A stretch of DNA of 64,000 bases from the NCBI GenBank assembly GCA_018697195.1, contig CM031879.1, positions 22,798,871 through 22,862,870 on the forward strand. The letters are read 5' to 3'. Below, piece by piece: positions 38,746 to 51,400 of the stretch. The DNA is from Certhia americana. Lineage: Eukaryota; Chordata; Aves; Passeriformes; Certhiidae. How positions within the stretch are numbered: position 1 is the first letter of the stretch; every line of letters starts with the position of its first letter. Made by a program: the position numbers and the translations under genes. Below the pieces are notes generated by a model. That model had not been told where the DNA came from. It saw only the letters and a program-made list of their open reading frames with translations, and ran no database searches.

Positions 38746-41700
38746 AAAGAATGGTTGGGTTTAAGTAGACAGGTTTTTTAATACTATTTCTGTGATTCAA
38801 CCAATGTTCTCGAATCGAATGTTGAATGGAGCCTTCTTATTTTGTATGTAGGTGCTTAACAATCCAGCGTCAAGTGCTCCTGCAGATCTAAAAACATATT
38901 AAAAATCAACTAAAATGAGTGGAACAATTTTTGAATTGTATTTCTTTGTCCAAGCAATTACAATGAGGATGTCATGTAGCCTTAAACAGAAACAGTCCAT
39001 TCCACAGCACAGAGAAGCATCATCAAGCTTTGAGCCAGATCTGCTATTTAGTGCTGTAAGTTGCAGCAGTAGAAATAAAAATCTTATGGATGACTTAAGT
39101 CTAAAGGTCATAAAAGAAAGACTAAGAAAGTGGTATTTTGATTATAGGCTGCTGCTACTGCACTTACAAAATTGGTATATGACTCAAGACAAGTGCAATA
39201 CCGATCTGGATGTTAGAGACAAAATGAGGAACAATTATCTGCTCAGTAATTGTGATAATCTGGTAAGATATGTATGTCAAACAGTTAGTTTTGATTTGTA
39301 ATTGTCATCTTTGTGACTAAAGCAGTGATTTCCATGGATAAATTATATGTTTCAAGTCCCAGCTTCAAGTTCATGGATTACGTTAGAAGGCCAGGTTTGT
39401 AGGAAATTATGTAAAAAGTTCTCAAAATCAAACTGAATAAATGAAAGCAGTGGCAGGGGTGGAATTTACTGCAATATCCGTCTTCTAGCTGTGCCCAGCA
39501 GGTCTGTGGCAAGGCTACCCTGATATTATTTGTGCAAAACACCATGTGTCAGTAAGGAGAAATAATCAGAGAAGGTTCTGGAGTCTTATTGCCATGTGAA
39601 GCCCACTATTAAACCACATCCAAGACCTGTGCCAAGGCACTATAATTCAAAATCATGTTTGTGGAGTGAAGCAGCTTTCCATCTGGTACTTCGAGAATCA
39701 AAAGGAGCATATTTCTGGTTCAGACAAACACTGCCTTCTCAATAAATTGATGGCAGCTACATAGGCTCTTGCTGTTCCAACAGAATATTACAGATTCCAG
39801 ATCCCACAGCACACATACATGAATGACAAGTTTTTAGAATGGGATGTGAAATCTAACCATTTACTGTTTTCAAATAGGATGTTAAAGTTGAGACAATAAG
39901 CATTGTTAAAATAATCACGGAACTCATTTACAAAAGAAAAAAATTGAGCTGCCAATACCCAGGAAGTTCTTGAAAATGCTTGTATTTGTAACTGCTATTC
40001 AAATTTAACAATAGACTGAGAATGTGCCCAGTATAATAGCTGTTAGGAGTATCAGATACAGAAAGGAAAATCTGCTGCTGAATGGAAGGTCTATCCCAGC
40101 AATTTTCAGCATGTCAGAGAATTCATTTCAGTGTTCACTTTTACTCACCATTTGGCCACCATTGCTTGACATCTGCAAGGATCCCCTATTTTCCAATCTA
40201 AAAAGCAGTGAATATAGTATTCTTGTTATTGACACCTATGTCATAAAGGAATAATATTCCCATTTAAAGTCATCTGAGGAGCCAATGTAATTGTCAGGCT
40301 AAACAAGTCTGGTGTGTTCATGGCTTTAACCAAAATGTGTTCACTGGCTCACCAGGCCTCACTCTTGTGGTCTTGCTGTTATCACTTGTAATCTGCTTTT
40401 GCTCTGTGTGATTGAGCACTTTTGGCATGATATTTTCATTTATCATGTTCTCATAGGACATCACAAAATCTTTGGTTTCTAAATGTTTCATTACCAGAGA
40501 AAGAAAAAAAAAAGAAATATTGCATAAAGTGCTAAAACGAAGCATTGCTTAAAATTGATATGAGTTGGTATATTAAAATTTGAATTTTCTAATTTTGTGC
40601 CTGTGTTCCTGAACTCACAGGTTCTGTGTCTCATTCTGCTGCTGCATCCTGCGTTATCATGGGCACTTGGACCTGGACTCATTCTCTAGCCAATGAGCAG
40701 AGGTGACAAGATTAGGAGAACATCTTCCCTGAGATCCTTGTACAATGGGGAGAGGTGAAGAGTGTGCTTGAGTTCTCATGTCTGTCAAAAAACACTCTGA
40801 GCAAGAATTTGAGGAAATAACTTCCATTATTCTCTACCACAGTGAGATAGTTTGTGAGCTTCATGATGCTCAGACTTCTGCTACTGATACATAGATATCA
40901 TCATAGTGAGGTCAGAAATTGTGATTGAAATATTTGGAACTTTGACATTGCTGCACAAACTGGAAATTTAAAAAAATTTCAATAGATAAATGCTTTAGTG
41001 CAAAGCTGCTTGGTATACTTCTTTGTAAAAGTGTTATTGACTATGCATAAAAATTTATTTCCAAAATAAAAATCTTAAAAATGCACAAACAAATTGTACT
41101 ATTTTGAAAGAGGAAATTATGCTAATTTTATTGAAAATTGTTTGATGCAAAATATATCTTTTTATTTTAAACTTCAGCTTATAGAAACTAAATTATCTGT
41201 TGGAAAAAAGCTTCCTTTGAGACTTTCAGCTTCTTATATCTAGAAGCCTATGGTTTATATTACAGAGAGGGAAGAAATCAGTTTGCATGTCAGAGCCAGT
41301 CTGATAAATTCCTGTTACTGAATTTTAGTCCATGGGAAAGGGAATCTTTTGGGAAAGGATGTAAAGTAATCCAAACCTATGGCTGTACTATCATCACTTC
41401 CATGTCTGTATGTTACACTGTTTTTCAGGTCAAACTAATCTGTGCAGCTCAGGCAGTACATCACCAGAGGCTCTCAGGCTTGCCATCGATCTGTCAACAG
41501 GCTGAGACCAAACCCTCCTCCAGAAAGTTAACAGATTGCCCCTACGAGCCTGTAACCTTCTGCCAGATTAATTTATTTTGTGTGGTTTATTTGAAAGCAG
41601 TGGTTGAGTTTCCTGAGGCCAGAGCCATATTCCAGACACAGGAGGCACAAATGGCACTTTTCAGTAGTGCCTTTATCACAGGCCTGATAGAAATGGTAGG

Positions 41701-41941
41701 GGTTTTGTTGGTATTTGGGAACATGCAAGTGATGAGGATGGGGTTACCAGCTCAGTGTGTCTGAGAACTTCTGGTCTGGCTGAGACATCACAAGTGGCAT
41801 TGCCACTGCCTAGCACTACACAGGTAACAGGAGTAGCCTGGTTCCCCAGTTGTCCTGATACTGAAGAAAGAGGAACATCCAGAAAGCAAATCAGAACAAA
41901 GAGTTTAAGGTGTTGAGAAGTGTGACACTTTTTCTTTGTTG

Positions 41942-41973
<32 letters not shown>

Positions 41974-44110
41974 TTTCTTTTGTGGAATTGAAATGGTGAG
42001 ATAAACCTCAAGGATTGCACTCCTTTGATAATACCAAAATTTCTCCAGTGTAAAATATTTCATTGAAAAAAATCTTAATAAGCCCTAGTGAAAATTTGCA
42101 GGTCAGGGTAAATAAACCATGGAACAAATTTATAGAGCAGGTTTCTCATAATCTGCAGCCTTTAAATCAAGAAAACATTTTTTACCTAAAGAAAACATTA
42201 TTTACTCAAAGATATATGATGCTTTATCTCCAATTAATGGGATTCGGTGCAAGAATTACTGGGTAAAATTTGATAGCCTATGCTATGCAGGTCAGACTAA
42301 ATGTTCACACTGGCCCTTGACCTTTTCAGCTATTAATCTTTCATGAGAGCAAAGCCATAAAAGACAGATGAATGCAATAAAAGGGAACTGCTGTCTCTGG
42401 AGGACTATTTAGAAGGTTCTCTTGAATTAGCTAATGCGAGGAAAAGACGTTTTCTGATAGAAAGACCTCCAAATCCCTGAAGTTACACAGATTATCTTTC
42501 ATTTTGACATGAGAGGAAATTGCATTTTGGTAAAAGATATTGTTTACTAATATATTCTTGTTTCTGATCATTTGGAATGTGATCAGAAAGTGGAGGAGAT
42601 TTAATGAAAAATGGGAAAATGAAAATGTTGCAGGGCTTGCCCTTTTAGAGCTTTAAAAAATGTTTATCTTTCAGAAATCCAAGTCCCTTTGGTGATAAAG
42701 TAGAAATCTTATCTCTCCTCTGGTGAGACCAGGATTTATAGATGTACTTGGGACACTGGGTATCTCTTTTATCCTCTCCATCTCCATCCAGTGTCCTTGA
42801 GGTGGGGTTTGGGTGGGAGGTGCACTGGCCCTGCCCTTTGGGAGTAGAACACAAGTGCTTTGCTCACACAAACACCCAGCCAGGCAGGCACTGCCCTGTG
42901 TTCAGGGAAGGCTCAGTCAGTAGGTACTCAGCTCCTTCGTCCTGACCATGATGAGCTGGAGGGGATGGTGGAAACCTGAAGTGTTGCCCAGAGCCCTGTA
43001 AGCCATATCCTGAGGAAGAAAGGGGCTTCAGGGACTGCAGGGATGTTTCTTCCCTTAAAATTTTATTGATACCTGTAATTAGGACTTTATGAATTCAGCT
43101 GCCTCTGTTACTGCTTGTCCCATTTATTTTTATTTCTCTGCTATGAATTACACTATTATTTGAATACATCTGTTGCAGACTAGAGGACAGTCTAGTACTA
43201 TGGCATCTGGTGAGAAACTATTTCTCCATAAGAAATATACATCAACACCTGGCTCTTCAGATTAATTTTCATATTCTCATGAAATTTTTATAATTCTATT
43301 GAAATTCCTTCTGGGGTGATTATTAAAGTTTCTGGATGTAGTGGTACCTTGTAAATTAGTGCTATATTCCAAGTGGCAGCAATGAACCTGCAACAGCTGG
43401 TTCTCATGGAGGACATGGTCTGACTAATACAAAATCTACCAAATAATCATGGTCAGAGACAAGTGCAGGGAGTGCAGGTTGCCAGCTGAGCTTATTTTCT
43501 GACAGCTGAGATAGAGTTGAAAGAAGTTTTCTTTATAATCCCACCACTGGCCAGAGACCAGAGGAGTCAGCTCAGGACTTAGTCCCACCACTAGCAGCTT
43601 GGGCCCTCCCTGGTCTCAAGGCTGGCTTTGCTGGCTGCTGGCTTATAACCCATATATCAGTTAGGAGTACAAAAACCATTCTTCTCCAGCTCATCTTGTG
43701 GTCCCTAACCACAGAATTTCCACCATCACTTTATATATATTATTTTCTAATAGCTGTGTGTATTTTTCAGTTGTTACTTAAATAGGGCTTCTCCAGTGAA
43801 CTGTGCTTAAGGCATTTTGCTGACTCACAGGTAGAGCTTTTCCCACAGGGATGTTTAAATTAGTGGAAATGAGAAGACCATGTTAGGTGAACAACTTTTC
43901 TTTTCTGCCTGGTTTCAGTTCAGCTCTGGCTACAAGTACACTTGGTATGCGCTCAGCTCCTCGCTCGTGTTCCTGCTCTGTGGGTCGCTGACTCACCCTT
44001 ACTGGCTGAGTCAAGGTGTAGGAACAGTTACTGAAGGCTGCCAGATGGACTAATAGGAAAAATACTTAAGCCTTAAGCTTTACAACAAATACCAAAGCAG
44101 TTAAGCCTGT
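38746..44110. other. unannotated AT-rich sequence
   Basis: No transposon or gene was recognised. Open frames at 38915-39301 (plus, 128 codons) and 41402-41764 (plus, 120 codons) have no domain I know. The T-rich tract at 41942 is listed separately. Confidence 0.5.
41942..41980. repeat. T-rich tract
   Basis: About 39 bases of T broken by two C residues. It is a simple repeat. Confidence 0.9.
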
Positions 44111-44116
44111 TTTATT
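44111..44116 (-). terminator. candidate AATAAA polyadenylation signal
   Basis: On the minus strand AATAAA lies about 25 bases after the TGA stop of the open frame ending at 44139 and is followed by GT-rich sequence (TTTGGTATTTGTTG). This arrangement suits a poly(A) site. The hexamer alone is common in AT-rich DNA. Confidence 0.25.
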
Positions 44117-44138
44117 TCTTGTCCTAGAATAAAAGTTT

Positions 44139-44207
44139 TCATTGTTGTATAAGCTCTTGCACTTTCTTTTCTTGTTCTTCTATGCCAAGGTTTGAATCTC
44201 TCTTGTT
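44139..44207 (-). other. candidate 3' terminal coding exon
   Basis: On the minus strand the bases TTCTGTTTCAG, a good splice acceptor, precede an open frame of 22 codons. It is rich in Lys, Glu and Gln (it includes 'EEQEKKVQELIQQ') and ends in TGA. The composition suggests a helical or coiled-coil tail. A polyadenylation hexamer follows. I do not recognise the gene and no upstream exon joins it unambiguously, so this may be chance. Confidence 0.2.
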
Positions 44208-44471
44208 CTGAAACAGAACAGAAAGAACATAGTGAGACTGGGGGAAAGATTTCCTCCAACAAAAATCAAATAATAACTTGAAGATGAAAGCAAAGAATAA
44301 AAACTGTTGCTGGGATTCCCACACTGCAGTGTCCTTCCTTTGCAGAATATTTACTTCCACTCTCCATGTTGCCTTTTTTTGATCAGCACCTAATTTTGCT
44401 CTTCTCCACACAATTTGTGGGCAAATGCATGCCTCAGACTGACTGACTATGGTTTTATTCACATTTAGAGG

Positions 44472-44663
44472 TTATTGAAATAAAGCACATAAAGAACAAA
44501 GTTCTTCAAAGAGTGGCAAAAGGCTGTCAGTGTCATTTTTCAGCTGGGCGAGATTTCTGTGAAGTGCTTGTGACAAGGCCCATTCCTCAGAACACTCTCC
44601 ATAACAAGGTGAAGGCTCTTGCTTTTCATGTATAATCTGTCTCCAGTCATTTGTCATTCTCCT
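44472..44663 (-). other. candidate coding exon, unknown product
   Basis: On the minus strand the acceptor-like TTCTCTTTGCAG precedes a 63-codon open frame that contains 'NDWRQIIHEKQE' and 'LSQALHRNLAQLKND' and ends 'LCALFQ' at TAA. Amino-acid use is protein-like (helix formers, Trp, Cys), and the other two frames stop within a few codons of the acceptor. An AATAAA lies at 44454-44459, only 12 bases past the stop. No consensus donor is visible inside the frame, so it would be a terminal exon. I do not recognise the family. Confidence 0.22.
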
Positions 44664-47221
44664 CTGCAAAGAGAACATTAGATTTCAGGCAGGGCTGCAT
44701 GAATCTTTCCTTGGTTAACATCAGCAGATAAGCCCATATCTTTTTCAACTAAAGACAGAAATCCTTATTCCTTAAACTGAAGAGCTGGTAAATTAATAGT
44801 TCTTCCAGGCTTGCATTCTCTGATATTTTGGAGCAGTTACACATACACATGTGGCTTACAAGAACGAAAAAAGAAAACTAAACCATGATTCCCATTAATC
44901 AGAAACTCCAGATTATTTCCCTGATTTTTTATAGGTCCATGGTTAATAGTGGGCAGAGGCTGAATTATAAATTCAGAAGTGAATTTATAAACTGTGCATA
45001 AGTCTTCAAAAGTGGCATGATACTGTTAAAACCGTAAAACACACACAGAGGAAAGATGTTCCTTGCAGAGAATAAATTCCATGTAGATGGTCTCATGTGT
45101 TTACACAATGCTTTGCAGCATTGCATGCAGCATTTGGACCAATAAATTATATTGCTACAGATTTTACATATTTAGAGACCTCTCTAGGTTATTGCCTTTG
45201 GGAAGTCAGGTACCTACCAATGGAAATCTGCTTTGGTTGCAAAGAATGCATAAAAAATTCTGTTATCCTGAAATAAGTAAGGAACAAGAGGGGCCAGTTT
45301 TCTCTCTTTAAAGTGTGCAATTTTTTTTAAAAGAAGCCTCTTCTGGCCTTTCTCCCTATGTCACACTCTAATCCCCTGCTCACCTCTCTCATCCTGGCTG
45401 TTTCTGCTGCACAGACATGGTTTTGGGGCTCCAGTATGGCTCCAGTAATCAATGCCAGTACTTTCCCTGCAGAAGCCTGTCACCCAGCTTCTTACCCCAG
45501 CAGTAGCCTGCCCTTGTTCAGAGCTTGGTTTCATTCTTAAAAGTGCTTGTCAGAGTGAAAAGCAGAAATATGCTTAGGATCTGATCTTCTTTCTGCTCTT
45601 CTTCCCCCGACACTATAATCCAGACTTGAAAATTATATTCGGGATCAAATCTGCAAAAATTCAATATCAAGTAGGAAAATATACTTGGTAGAAGTCAGCC
45701 CAATTAAAAATAGCAATAAACCCAGTAATATGTAAGCTTATTTTATTCTATTAGTAATTGTTCTTGTCATCATGTTATTCAAAGTTTGCTTTAAATAATA
45801 GCATTTTCTTTTCTTCTCTTGAGTATTGCTCAAGGCAAATCGTTAGTACTGCAACATTACTGTTACTGCTCCTTCTGTTTGTTTTATAATTTCCTTTTTC
45901 TTCCCTTTCCACTGCCCTCTCCTTGTGCCAGGCCCTAATCTGAACCTTATTAATCAGTCTTTTTTCCTGCCACACAATAAAACAGTATTTGACATGGAAA
46001 TTTCAACTCAGAAACCTCTAATCTTCTTTTGTTTGTTTGTTTTTCTTTTCCCTTGGTGTGGTCAGTTGTCTCCTTTGTGTTTTCAACATTATGCTTCTGA
46101 TAGTGTCCACTCAAATGAGCCCTTGTGATATGTTACCAGTTCTCATGTTTTCTCACCTGTAGACTGTGATTTGAATACTCCATATTTTTTCCACTCTCTT
46201 CACCTACAGCTACAGCTTTATTCTTACTCTAAGTGTTCTTTAACTTTCATCCCACTACTGTTATGATACAAAAAGATGAATCACATGTAATGGTTGCTTA
46301 TAGAAATAGTTTGATTCAGTTTGGCATCATGCTGCTCTCTGTGTTCTTCACTACATTTGTAGGACCTGCTTTTCTCACAAAAGAGTATTTGCATTTAATT
46401 TTTTTAAGAACACATGAAGGAAATACAGCTTTTCTCTGCTGCTAGACTCTTCAACAAAGGTGCGACAACTCTTCATCTTGTTACCTTTCTTTTCATTTCC
46501 ACTGCAATTTCACAATTTTATGATACAGAACAATCCAGAAAGCTAGTGAACTTGTTTCCATTTCATTTGCTTAAGCCAGGAATATGATATGTCACATTGT
46601 GGTTTTCCATTTTTGTCCCTATTTCGATTTCTAAGCATCCCAAAAGAATCCCCTTGTCGCAACATACTGTTCAAAGGCAAGGGAGAAACAAAAGCAAGAA
46701 ACAAGAGACAGAAACTTCAAAGCTTTATGCTGGTTTTATCCTTTTCCTCAGTGAGACCAGACTGTAGAGAGAGCTGGTGACTTCATGGCAGATATTCACA
46801 AAATGCTAAGATAGCACTTTTCTTGTCAGCTTTGGCTGTTATATGCACAATAGCAGCACTGTTGCTGCCTCCCTGCACCTTGCCCTCTCTCAGTCCTGGA
46901 GGCAGTTCACAAAGTCTCTATTCCACCCCTGCTTAAAGCTTGAAGAACATAGAAGCTTGTCACCTCTGCAATCTCTCTTGGCTTGGACACCAAGCAATCA
47001 GGCAATCAGTTCACTGCTAGCTGGACATTTATACTGTTACCACTAGTGCATGTTACTCCAAACTCTCCTCTCTAATTATTGGGTTTTATTGAGGTTTCTG
47101 GGGCCTTGCTGTGTTACACACACAGAGGTGCAATTTACAGTTCTGCACTCAGAAGACTACTTTTGCCAAATTTTTGATTGGCACAATTTCAGTTTGGCGT
47201 CTTTTGTTTGGGTGTTTTTTG
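44664..47221. other. unannotated AT-rich sequence
   Basis: No repeat family or gene was recognised. Short open frames only. Confidence 0.55.
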
Positions 47222-47275
47222 TTTGGTTTTTTTTTGTTGTTGTTGTTGTTGTTTTGTTTTGTTTTGTTTTGTTTA
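47222..47275. repeat. compound (TTG)n / (TTTTG)n microsatellite
   Basis: A T run passes into about six TTG units and then about five TTTTG units. This compound tract is likely length-polymorphic. It produces spurious Phe/Val/Cys-rich open frames in all plus frames. Confidence 0.92.
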
Positions 47276-48261
47276 CGTGTGTCTCCATTTGTTTTTTCTT
47301 TTTTCATTTATATCTTCTGCAGTAACCTTCTTAGGCTTCTTAACCATTATTCTGCATATATTAACCTTTAGGCTGCTTCTCTTTGGTTATTGTATAGAGA
47401 GATGACTCCTCAGCTTCCCTTGATCTACTCTCTGCTCTTCTCATTTAGACATTGGTTGCATGTATTGCTTTCTGTTGGTTTCTTTTTGGTGGAAGCTGGG
47501 GGCCTCTCAGCCACAGAAACTCAGTGTTATTCAGGTGCCAAGTTCAGCAGAGAGCCTAGTGCATTATCTGGATTTACAGAGGAGCTCTTTAGAGGCTTCT
47601 GATATCTGAAACAAATAGTAGCCAAAAAAGTTCTAAACCCTATACTTTATTCCTCACTGTAAATAACATGGAAGTATGTCACCATTCACACAAAGCTGCA
47701 AGACTGGGCACAACTTTCTCCTTTACTGGCATTTTGGGCTTTATCTCTCCCCACTCCCAGGCCTTTTCTAAGTTTAAGTCAGATTTCTCTATGCATCTGT
47801 GACCTTGCCTCTGCCAAACATTCTGAGTTTGGGGCACAGCTCCTTTAAAGACTCACAGCCTTTTCATGCTCCATCCTGCTCTGTCACCCAGCTCTCTGAG
47901 CAGCATGTGCCCACACATCTGTCCAGATATTTAGTTTGAGAGGAGAGGAGAGGATGGGATGGAAACAATTTTGAAATTTCCAAAGAGACATGGAAAAATT
48001 AAGTCAAGTGATTGAGATCAAAAAAGATGAACAGAATAATGGAAACCAGAAAAAGATTTCTTTTCAGGTTAACTCCTCAGCAGTAAGCCCATGGTTTATT
48101 TCCTATACCATAGGTCTCTATACACAGACAAGAAGGTGAAATTTGAAATTAATTTAACAAGCATAATTTTATTTTAGCCAGTGAATCACTTTTATCTCCC
48201 TGCTTATTTTTATGGCTGCCTTCATCATTGTATATGCAAACCTCTCATATAAACATGATTT
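47276..48261. other. unannotated sequence
   Basis: Unique DNA with a short GAGAG-unit tract at about 47938-47955. No gene was recognised. Confidence 0.55.
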
Positions 48262-48375
48262 GTCACCACAACACTTCTCCAAGGCAGAGAATGATTATGA
48301 GCTTATTATGTCTGGAAAACTGAGGTGCAAAAAAATTAGGCACTTGCACAAAGTTATGGAAGGATTTTCAGACTC
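48262..48375 (+). mobile_element. possible MIR-like ancient SINE remnant
   Basis: The series ACCACAAC, then TTATTATG, then GGAAAACTGAGGTGCA, then TTAGGCACTTGCACAAAG follows the order and wording of the MIR-type core-SINE consensus (the segment with AAACTGAGGC and TTAAGTGACTTGCCCAAGG). Such amniote-old copies are sparse in birds. The match is diverged and made from memory. Confidence 0.45.
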
Positions 48376-48412
48376 TGCCCCATTTCACTGACTTTCCTCC
48401 TCCATTTTTATA

Positions 48413-48416
<4 letters not shown>

Positions 48417-48465
<49 letters not shown>
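48417..48465. repeat. (TA)24 microsatellite
   Basis: About 48 uninterrupted bases of alternating T and A. It can extrude into cruciforms, slip in replication and be mis-sized in assembly. It lies 40 bases after the MIR-like remnant. Confidence 0.98.
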
Positions 48466-48468
<3 letters not shown>

Positions 48469-51400
48469 CTGCTGTGCTTTTTAGAATCTTATAACTGTTC
48501 AATGACTGATTAATAGCATTACATTAATCCATTAAAAAAATTAGAAATCTTAGTTCTTAACTGCTGATAGATACATTGAGTTAGGATTCTTGGCATATGA
48601 GTCACAAATTACATGCATTATTCAGAGCTTTCATAGACAGGAATATGACTGCAGTTTATAACCCTGCTTTCCCAAGGGATTTATGCTAATTTGTTCTGAT
48701 GGAACCGTCAGGAAAAAAAAAAAGATATTTATATCTAAACTGATGCTGCCAAGACAGGTGGGTTTGGTATCTGAAGTTCCCCCACCTTTTTGTGACTGCA
48801 TAGGCTAAAAATGTTTCTGTTCTTTTTGCCTATTTCTTTATATTTCATTACATATCCTACTGTCATTGTTACAATAACTGTGAAAGATTGAAATAACAGT
48901 GAAAGATTGAAATTGTAGAAGAAATGTGAAATTATCCACTTTTTAACTCCATTCCCATCAGTCTAAAGATCAAAGCACCAAAAAAATATAAAGTAGCTTT
49001 AATATTAAGTTTCTGGGTTCTCTAGAAATGTGTCTCAAGACAAATCTACCGAGAGTATGGAGCTGTGCATATAATTTTTTTAAAGGCTGAATTACAAAAT
49101 GTAATCATAAAACCCCACTATTGTTAACAGGCTCATGCTTTCAATGGCAATAAAACCAAAATAAATTTAAAATATTTAAATAAAAGTAAACATTTTGCTG
49201 AATTAGAAAAATGAATAATGTATGGAATTTAAAATAAAACCAAAGAAAATTCAGTAAAAATAGGGCACTCTTTTCCATTTCAGCAATGGTAACCTTGCTT
49301 TCCAAACGTTACATCATTCAATTACAGTGCAGTAGAGAACATAAAAGTACCTGCTCTAACCAGCTTTGAGTATCAATTGCAGCTCTTCCACTTCCACAGG
49401 TTGAAGCTATTCTGCTGTTTAGATTCATTTAAGGCCTAAAAAAAGTGTGCAGGTATTTGCTTTCTTCCCTGTTAATGATTCAGTGTTTGAGTACAGTGTC
49501 ATTCTTTCTATTTTTCTCATCCTCACCAAAATAATTTCTATGATTTTCCATGATAGGTCTTGCTGCAAAGGGTCCCAAATGCCAGGCTGACAATATAGAT
49601 GTTTACCTGAGAATAGATAATTACTTCTATCCATAGGCAAGAGTTGTTTTTTCCTCATTTCATTTTAGTTCACTTTTGATGACTCTTTGTGTAATTTCTA
49701 AGGATTATCTGTGGACCCTGAGCATGCATGATTGAGGGTGTGGGAGTTAGTTTTTGAAGTAAAACAAAAGCTGAATTAAGGAATGATATTTCCTTATCTC
49801 TTTAAAGATATCTGTTTCTGTTAGCATTAGTTTTGTTGAGTCTCTAAAACATGCATTTAGGGGATAAGTGCAGGCAGTTTGTGAAATTCTGGCACAGTTA
49901 CCATCAACAGGAATTTTGTCAGTGACTATAATGGACTTGCAAGTTCACTCATTTAAAGAAATTAAATGAACAAACAATTCCTGTTTATTCTTGTTGCCAT
50001 TGTTTTAACTTTTTTCTTACATAAGTTTCAAAATATTAAGTGACTAGTTAATTTCATCCTATTTTCTTGAGACTCTTGGAGGGTATGCTTAACAAGAAGA
50101 TGCAAAAAACCACCCCCCAGTCTTCATTTCTGTCTTTCTCTGGACCAGCCTGCTTGGGTTTCCCTATTGAGAACCCTCTTGTCTGCATCCAAGTGCACGT
50201 CACTGGGCTCCAGGAGGAACCTCTGGTTATGGCATGTTCTGAAGGCAGCTTGCCCGGGGCAGGGAGGAGGGAGGAGAGGTGGGTGTTTATTTCCATAGTG
50301 ACTGATTTCCCAAATGAAGGACCTAATTATTCATCTCCCTTGGTGAGTTTATGCCTGTGAATAAATCAAATGTATGTCAGTAGCTGTGAGAGGGAGGGTC
50401 CCTGGTTCAGGAGAGCAAATGTTGGGGTGGTCCCTGCTCTGGAGCAGAATCTGCTCGTGAGGTACCCTTGTGTTATACAAAGGGAAGTTATATTTTTGGG
50501 TACATTTTAATTCTTGCTGGTAGTAGTCATAGCCTCGGTGACTCATCAATCTGGCTCACAAAGTAAAAACAGATTTACCCTTTATAGGGTTTGGCAGTTG
50601 GCAGATGATTGTTTCCCCTCTATGAATCAGACTTTTATTTATTTAGTGTAATCAAGAAGGAACTGTCTGTTTTGTGACCTTCTAGGTTAGTGAAAGGGAA
50701 CAAAGGATTTCTCTTTATTATTATTATTTTTTGGCATCGTGCAGTTAGCAGAACAATGCAAAACTATGATAAAGAATCATGCTGTGGTTGGCTGGCTGCT
50801 CAGGCTGTAGCTGCATGCCACATTATTATTCCAGTTGGTCTGAGGAACTCTTTTACGTGAGCAGAAATAAGCTATTTATGACAAATAAAGTAGAATCCAT
50901 ACCCTTTAGAATCACTTAGGAAACATTGTTCTCTTTTAACAGATACCTAGATAACCGTTTAACATCAAGGCACTGAAAGTTCCTCGAATAACTTTGCTAA
51001 GCTGCACAAGAATAGCAAGAGGCTTTTGCAACATGCCTGGCTATTGGATAGGGTACATCCTTCTAGATTAGAGACATATCTCATGCAAATTACAAGAAAA
51101 AAATTCAGATGGCAGTCAGGGACTCTGGTAAGCAATTCAAGGACAGCAATTTGGTTAACAGAGCTAAAATATGTATAGAAAATGCTCAATGACTTTGGAC
51201 CTGAAAAAAATTAGAAAAAGTTAAGCATAATAAACCAGAAATTTTAAATTGGTTACTGCTCCTTACCCAGATAAGGAGAAAATGCCATTTGGAAAGTTCA
51301 TGCAGTTCCTGAACTTTGTATTTTCTTTAAAGAAAATGGCTTCGCCAGCATGAAGCACAGTAATTCACTCCCTGGGCCTGGTGCTCTGTAGGAATTTTGC

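Noticed and set aside
43900..44040. GC-richer stretch with CGCTGACTCACCC as an LTR or SINE
   Set aside because: No family consensus that I know matches and no ends or duplications are visible.
47050..47405. Phe/Val/Cys-rich open frames that look like a membrane protein
   Set aside because: They are translations of the T, TTG and TTTTG microsatellite in several frames.
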